Positions 23,801 through 26,981 of a stretch of 26,981 nucleotides of DNA are shown piece after piece (positions within the stretch are counted from its first letter, which is position 1; every line of letters begins with the position of its first letter). The position numbers were made by a program, and so were the translations under genes. The notes beneath the pieces are model-generated. The model did not search any database, was not told the origin of the DNA, and saw only the letters and a program-made list of their open reading frames with translations. Origin of the DNA: Bacteroidota bacterium (GTDB taxonomy: Bacteria; Bacteroidota; Bacteroidia; Cytophagales; Cyclobacteriaceae); NCBI GenBank assembly GCA_023412765.1, contig JAEZBX010000176.1, positions 1 through 26,981 on the forward strand, read 5' to 3'.

Positions 23801-26800
23801 TGTATGTCTGAGTACCCGCATTAATAAAGGGTCCACCATCAATCCGATAGGAATAAACTGGCGAACCTGTTAATACATCGACCCTGATCTGCCCTGAGTT
23901 ATCCGCATTACAATTGAGATTAAACCCGTTGAAGTCGCTCAGTATGGTTGCGACAGAGACGGCGGGATTAACGTTGTATCGCACTGTAACAACCCTGCGA
24001 CATGATGTAGGAAGGTATTCGACAACAACATATACAGGAATGTTATCTGTGACAACATATGCATCTAATGATCCGTCATCAGGTATTTGCGTAGTTAACG
24101 CAGCATCCACATACCAGTTAATAGTCGTGTTCGGATCGCCGGCGTCTGGAGTAATACTCGGTTCAAGAGCTTTAAGATCTGCCGTATAGGTATTTCCACC
24201 TGCCACGTCAGAGCATGCAGATAACACCTGAGCGTTTGCAATTGGCGACTTTCTCACTGTCACAACAAATGTCTGTACGGGATTTAAACATTCGTTAATG
24301 CCTTCTTCAGACGGCGGGTTCTTTCCACGCACCTCGAACGTAACCGTTCCGTCAAGTGTCTGTGACGTATTGGTGAGGATCATATTCGAGATGTTACCCG
24401 ATCCAGCAGCGGGGCTACCCAGTGTTATATGAGAATCATATGAAGTAACGATCCAAAGGAAACCTGCATCAGGATTGTTAGGCGAACTGAATGCTACATT
24501 GAGAAGATCACCATTACAAAGTGGAGGTACAACAACTGGGTTAACATCGGTGCGAGGATAGATTGTAACATCGACCGTTGTTGCAGGGTTACCAGCGCAT
24601 CCCAACGAAGTACTGTAAGGGAGTATCTCATAACGCACTACCTGATTTACTCCAGTAGTATTTTCCCAAATGTTGTTATACAGGACATCGTCAAGGTAAA
24701 GCGTAGTTCCATCTGCTGCAGGGATCGGCGATAATGCCACAACACCTGCAGGGACGGTGATGTTATTGATGATAAAACGATCTGATGGGAAAGTATTATT
24801 TGCTGATATTAGCGTGATCTCGGTTTCTGTTCCGCTACAAATTGCCTTGTTGAGATTTGGACTCAGTTGTGGTTCAGGCTTCACCGTTACGGTGATGATC
24901 TGAGCGGTACCAGTACACTCCCTTGCTGCGGCACCGACGCTCACGGGCGTCACCGTATAATTCAGCGCCAGCGGCGATGGCGTCAGATTTTCAAATACAT
25001 GGTTTTCGATAAAGTTCGCCGGAAGATTAGACTGAGGGAAAGTTTCAGGACCAAGTGGATTTTTGAATCCAAGACCCGGCGTGTAAATAGCGTTCCCTAT
25101 GGTAAATTTGTCTATCGCAACAGGGCTGGATGGCGCAGCCAGGAAAACAATGTTTGTTGGCGAATCGCTACAAACCAACTGATCATTATCGGCCATTCTT
25201 GGCCTCAGATTTATCGTGACTGGAAACTGTGCTTCGGGGCTGGCACATACGGAGCTTATTTCGGTTACCGAGACAACAACATCTTCATCACTGAATTCGA
25301 CAAAAATATTAGGCAATGCCTGGCCCGAGGTTATAAAAGCTCCACCAATAGTATTGTCAGATTGGCGTCGGATCTCCCAGCTGTAGTCCGAACTTGGATT
25401 GGGCGCTGTCACACTATATTGAATTCCATCTTCGTTTTCGCAAACGACTGGCTCACCAGTAATTACTGGCGCGGTTGGCTGCTGCGATCTGGTGATCGGT
25501 AATGTCAATTCACCAGAGCTACATCCGTTTAGCTCTATTCTTACGCGGAGTGTCTCGACTGCGGGTGCTGCCGTAAATGGAAACTGAAGCAACACATAAA
25601 AGTCATCTTCACCCCCTCCAGCAAAGACTGAAAACTGACCGGGGCCGGTAGGAATCGTCCAATAATATTTCGCACCAGGAACACTGGTCACCTGATAGGT
25701 TTGAACCGGTAAAGTATTCAAAGGTTGTCCCGGCGTTCCCATACATACAGTGGGGTCACCATTAATCGGTACATCATCTGGCAACAAGTTTACCTGCAGC
25801 GTCAGTTGAGCGATGATCGGACAGGCAGGCGCGGTACCATAAGTAACCCGTGCAAAGACATTCATCGAACCAGTAACCGTAGGGATGGCGGCGACGATCG
25901 GCGAAACATTGGCTTGTGCATCAGCAATCGACGTATGCCATGTTACGATGTTACCGGCCGTTGTTACGGCGTCCCTGAACCGGGCATCCCCTAACAGGTC
26001 GATATTAGAAGCAGTATTCGTTCCAGGGGCATCCTCGCATAGCGCAACCGTAGCATTCTGAACTGCGGGCAGCGGCCTTATGTTTATCGACACTACTGCA
26101 TCGCTTCTACATCCGGTCGCCGTGTCAAATATTCTGGCGACATAGATTTTACCATCGGGGACATTTACGCGTGCCACCGTAGGATCAGCAATCAAAGTAC
26201 CAAGCGGCGGTGCACCGTCTTCATACCACGAAATTGTGCGGTCGGCTGCTGGAACTGTCGTCACTGAATTCTCATAATCTGTTAACAACACTTGTGTTGT
26301 CAGCGGTCCACCGGCTGGTGGAACCTCGCAGATGACCGGACTTATGTCCGTAGAAGGAGGCGCGACGATTCTGGTAATAGCTACTTCATCGAAGGCTGTA
26401 CATGAATTTCCACCCGCGCTGGTCAGAGTCCACCGAAGTGTAACGGCAGGGCTACCCGGTGCCGGAAGGTTTCGGACGGTCGTACGCGGATCTGTCGGGT
26501 CATCAAATGTAATCCCACCAGGACCCGTCCACATTCCAGTCGCGCCGAACGGAGGCGGGTCTTGGGCCTGAAGCTGATAGAAGTTTTCGCAGACGCTAAC
26601 CGCTGCAGGTCCTGCGTCAGCCACAGGGGTTCTGTCCACGTTTATAGTAATTTCCTGAGTTGCTGGAGCACAAGTGCTGGCCCCGGAAGGCAGGCCTTCG
26701 AGCCTGACTCGGATTGGAGTTCCAGCCGTATAGTCTGCAGCATTGGATGTGTAAACTGCAGTTACAGTGTTTCCAACCACATTAATGGATCCGATTGTTC

Positions 26801-26981
26801 CATTGCCATCCACATTCACCCATGTACCACTTGTTGCACCACCGCCAATTGTACCGCTCAACGGTATGGCTGTTGACGTAGGGTCGAGACATATTCCGTT
26901 GATGTCTGATGCAGTGGCAGTTGGATCCTGGAAGAAAGTGACCGTTGCCGTATTGAATTCAGGGGCACAAATACCACTGGT
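20865..26981 (-). CDS. Giant SprB-like surface adhesin with gliding-motility-associated C-terminal domain (partial, over 2,038 aa)
   Basis: The reading frame stays open to the window edge, so the N-terminus is missing; the Leu-Ser-Gly segment near 26861 is internal. The visible protein is a chain of Ig/PKD-like modules, often beginning after a Cys-containing strand (PVVCENEDGIQYSV, KAICSGTETEITL, QSICVGEDPVLI). Three SprB-type repeats lie at about 23930-23160 (SGQIRVDVLTGSPVYSYRID, AGPHVVEVQDARGCTA, AGSYNVRVEDSNGCTV, FGSYTITATDKNNC). PKD-like domains follow, with EYTWDFGDV and YEWIFDDGATSNEFEPRHTY. The last ~100 residues are the type B sorting domain for type IX secretion (LPNAFTPSV, GTFNDVFLPI, FQMQIFDRWGNLLFES, GWDGYDKNGRALPAGVYVYK). 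It is most likely an exported surface protein involved in adhesion or gliding; the downstream PorP/SprF gene supports this. Confidence 0.93.
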   Translation of the reverse strand, partial: TSGICAPEFNTATVTFFQDPTATASDINGICLDPTSTAIPLSGTIGGGATSGTWVNVDGNGTIGSINVVGNTVTAVYTSNAADYTAGTPIRVRLEGLPSGASTCAPATQEITINVDRTPVADAGPAAVSVCENFYQLQAQDPPPFGATGMWTGPGGITFDDPTDPRTTVRNLPAPGSPAVTLRWTLTSAGGNSCTAFDEVAITRIVAPPSTDISPVICEVPPAGGPLTTQVLLTDYENSVTTVPAADRTISWYEDGAPPLGTLIADPTVARVNVPDGKIYVARIFDTATGCRSDAVVSINIRPLPAVQNATVALCEDAPGTNTASNIDLLGDARFRDAVTTAGNIVTWHTSIADAQANVSPIVAAIPTVTGSMNVFARVTYGTAPACPIIAQLTLQVNLLPDDVPINGDPTVCMGTPGQPLNTLPVQTYQVTSVPGAKYYWTIPTGPGQFSVFAGGGEDDFYVLLQFPFTAAPAVETLRVRIELNGCSSGELTLPITRSQQPTAPVITGEPVVCENEDGIQYSVTAPNPSSDYSWEIRRQSDNTIGGAFITSGQALPNIFVEFSDEDVVVSVTEISSVCASPEAQFPVTINLRPRMADNDQLVCSDSPTNIVFLAAPSSPVAIDKFTIGNAIYTPGLGFKNPLGPETFPQSNLPANFIENHVFENLTPSPLALNYTVTPVSVGAAARECTGTAQIITVTVKPEPQLSPNLNKAICSGTETEITLISANNTFPSDRFIINNITVPAGVVALSPIPAADGTTLYLDDVLYNNIWENTTGVNQVVRYEILPYSTSLGCAGNPATTVDVTIYPRTDVNPVVVPPLCNGDLLNVAFSSPNNPDAGFLWIVTSYDSHITLGSPAAGSGNISNMILTNTSQTLDGTVTFEVRGKNPPSEEGINECLNPVQTFVVTVRKSPIANAQVLSACSDVAGGNTYTADLKALEPSITPDAGDPNTTINWYVDAALTTQIPDDGSLDAYVVTDNIPVYVVVEYLPTSCRRVVTVRYNVNPAVSVATILSDFNGFNLNCNADNSGQIRVDVLTGSPVYSYRIDGGPFINAGTQTYMFNSLAAGPHVVEVQDARGCTAVENITLVEPPTLSATLAIDQPISCFLGTDGVISTVASGGSGSYSSYLLLQTNTVDPNNDGIFSNLSAGSYNVRVEDSNGCTVDSAPVSLVNPLQVELSATVVMNAGGYALSCKDATDAQIDVVASGGNIPTTYTYTLVRSGDPVNPYRVITAGSANESFQNLPFGSYTITATDKNNCPSLPVSVIIINPPPFIAGLIGINQSICVGEDPVLINELVPPFGGIGGYQFQWQQSLTGSANDADWISIPGAISNEFDPPSLSQTTYYRRLVTSGSCGTLGKDNIVEVTVNPLPVVSFSAPSNVCQGESFTLSLNMSLGTAPIEYDYSTGLTTFTNLIGTENTMIPISNFQQNTTYTLLRVRDLNGCESTNVPQAVPVNLININPDFEVLAPTAQCPGGTFTFQWQVEPGIKYTWIWTDGSQTVVNDPLSPGPEDRAPGVQTITHVFAAGSTESSTVYPVRLQAENALCEPKFATRTVTVYPNVFLNILPGELILCSGESTTFRDQSAGVDIGTWYYREKGTTQRLDERSGPVASVTFTFTNNTTTNPMYYEVIYEAANSEGCTAEYMEEVKVYRGVTALMSTNPDPPAPFTGGISTVNFTNNSTPLDATDFEYTWDFGDVLATPATGSGTANYTVDYISAGIKNVTLRAVNIAARDTDNKTCQSVDTKQLNIQLPMVGAAFKATPLAACFPADITIENLSPGADTFMWELYDQAGLVTTSTLRNPVFRILKPGVYDIYLTASYLATGQSAQAEQKGIQIFDKPSSIFELRPNPLYVPDTEMQTFNKSARATHYEWIFDDGATSNEFEPRHTYKLEGKYLVTLIAGFDNGNKDVDGDGILDGNLICYDTAQQEVVALDGGFMKLPNAFTPSVTGPSGGQPGSGTFNDVFLPIMRGVEEFQMQIFDRWGNLLFESRDKNIGWDGYDKNGRALPAGVYVYKLVLRLSDGQRTTKIGDVTLIK

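Noticed and set aside
24867..25502. 211-codon plus-strand open frame opposite the SprB-like gene
   Set aside because: It is an antisense shadow within a long gene of steady coding character; rich in Arg, Trp and Cys with no recognisable motif.
26859..26861. TTG as the start of the SprB-like protein
   Set aside because: The frame remains open to the window edge and the upstream 40 codons continue the same Ig-like module, so this is an internal leucine.

Overview
The window looks like chromosomal DNA from the phylum Bacteroidota, most likely the order Cytophagales; the order is an inference from gene content. Indicators are a SprB-like adhesin with a gliding-motility-associated C-terminal domain beside a PorP/SprF protein (type IX secretion system), several large FtsX/MacB-type permeases without an ATPase, a DUF4838 protein, a DUF2911-TPR protein, and the near absence of Shine-Dalgarno sequences. 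No rRNA, tRNA, CRISPR array, transposase or prophage gene was seen.

Layout. 1-5768 (minus): a padR-type repressor gene leads an operon of at least three duplicated prefix-domain permeases, the last cut by the window edge. 6001-8230 (minus): a secreted PD40 beta-propeller protein and a secreted DUF2911-TPR protein. 8526-10850 (plus): a secreted DUF4838 protein with a C-terminal F5/8C-type domain. 11114-13486 (minus): a lone FtsX permease without the prefix domain. 13659-14432 (plus): a PhyH-like dioxygenase, convergent with a LysN-like class I aminotransferase at 14437-15636 (minus). 15661-15917: leader region of the aminotransferase. 16150-16791 (plus): lipoprotein MsrA. 16997-18116 (minus): an ECF sigma factor and its presumed anti-sigma partner. 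18293-19720 (minus): CCA tRNA nucleotidyltransferase. 19772-26981 (minus): a PorP/SprF-like gene and, upstream of it, a giant SprB-like surface protein that runs off the window.

The most interesting structure is in front of the aminotransferase. Two complete transcription attenuators lie in tandem on the minus strand. Each has a short leader ORF rich in Val/Ile/Leu/Ala codons, a sequence near the leader stop complementary to the 5' arm of the following hairpin, and an intrinsic terminator with a T run. The second terminator abuts the aminotransferase coding region. This predicts control of the gene by branched-chain amino acid supply, and suggests the enzyme is a branched-chain aminotransferase.

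A second theme is the intergenic DNA. Several gaps hold short-period (7-8 bp) tandem arrays of different sequence. Two of these form inverted pairs around unique spacers of about 80 bp, and one array starts 7 bp upstream of the padR start codon. An ECF-type promoter (AAC-N16-CGTTA) downstream of msrA points at a strong terminator with no convincing gene between, so it may make a small RNA of about 70 nt, possibly under the sigma factor encoded about 1 kb away.
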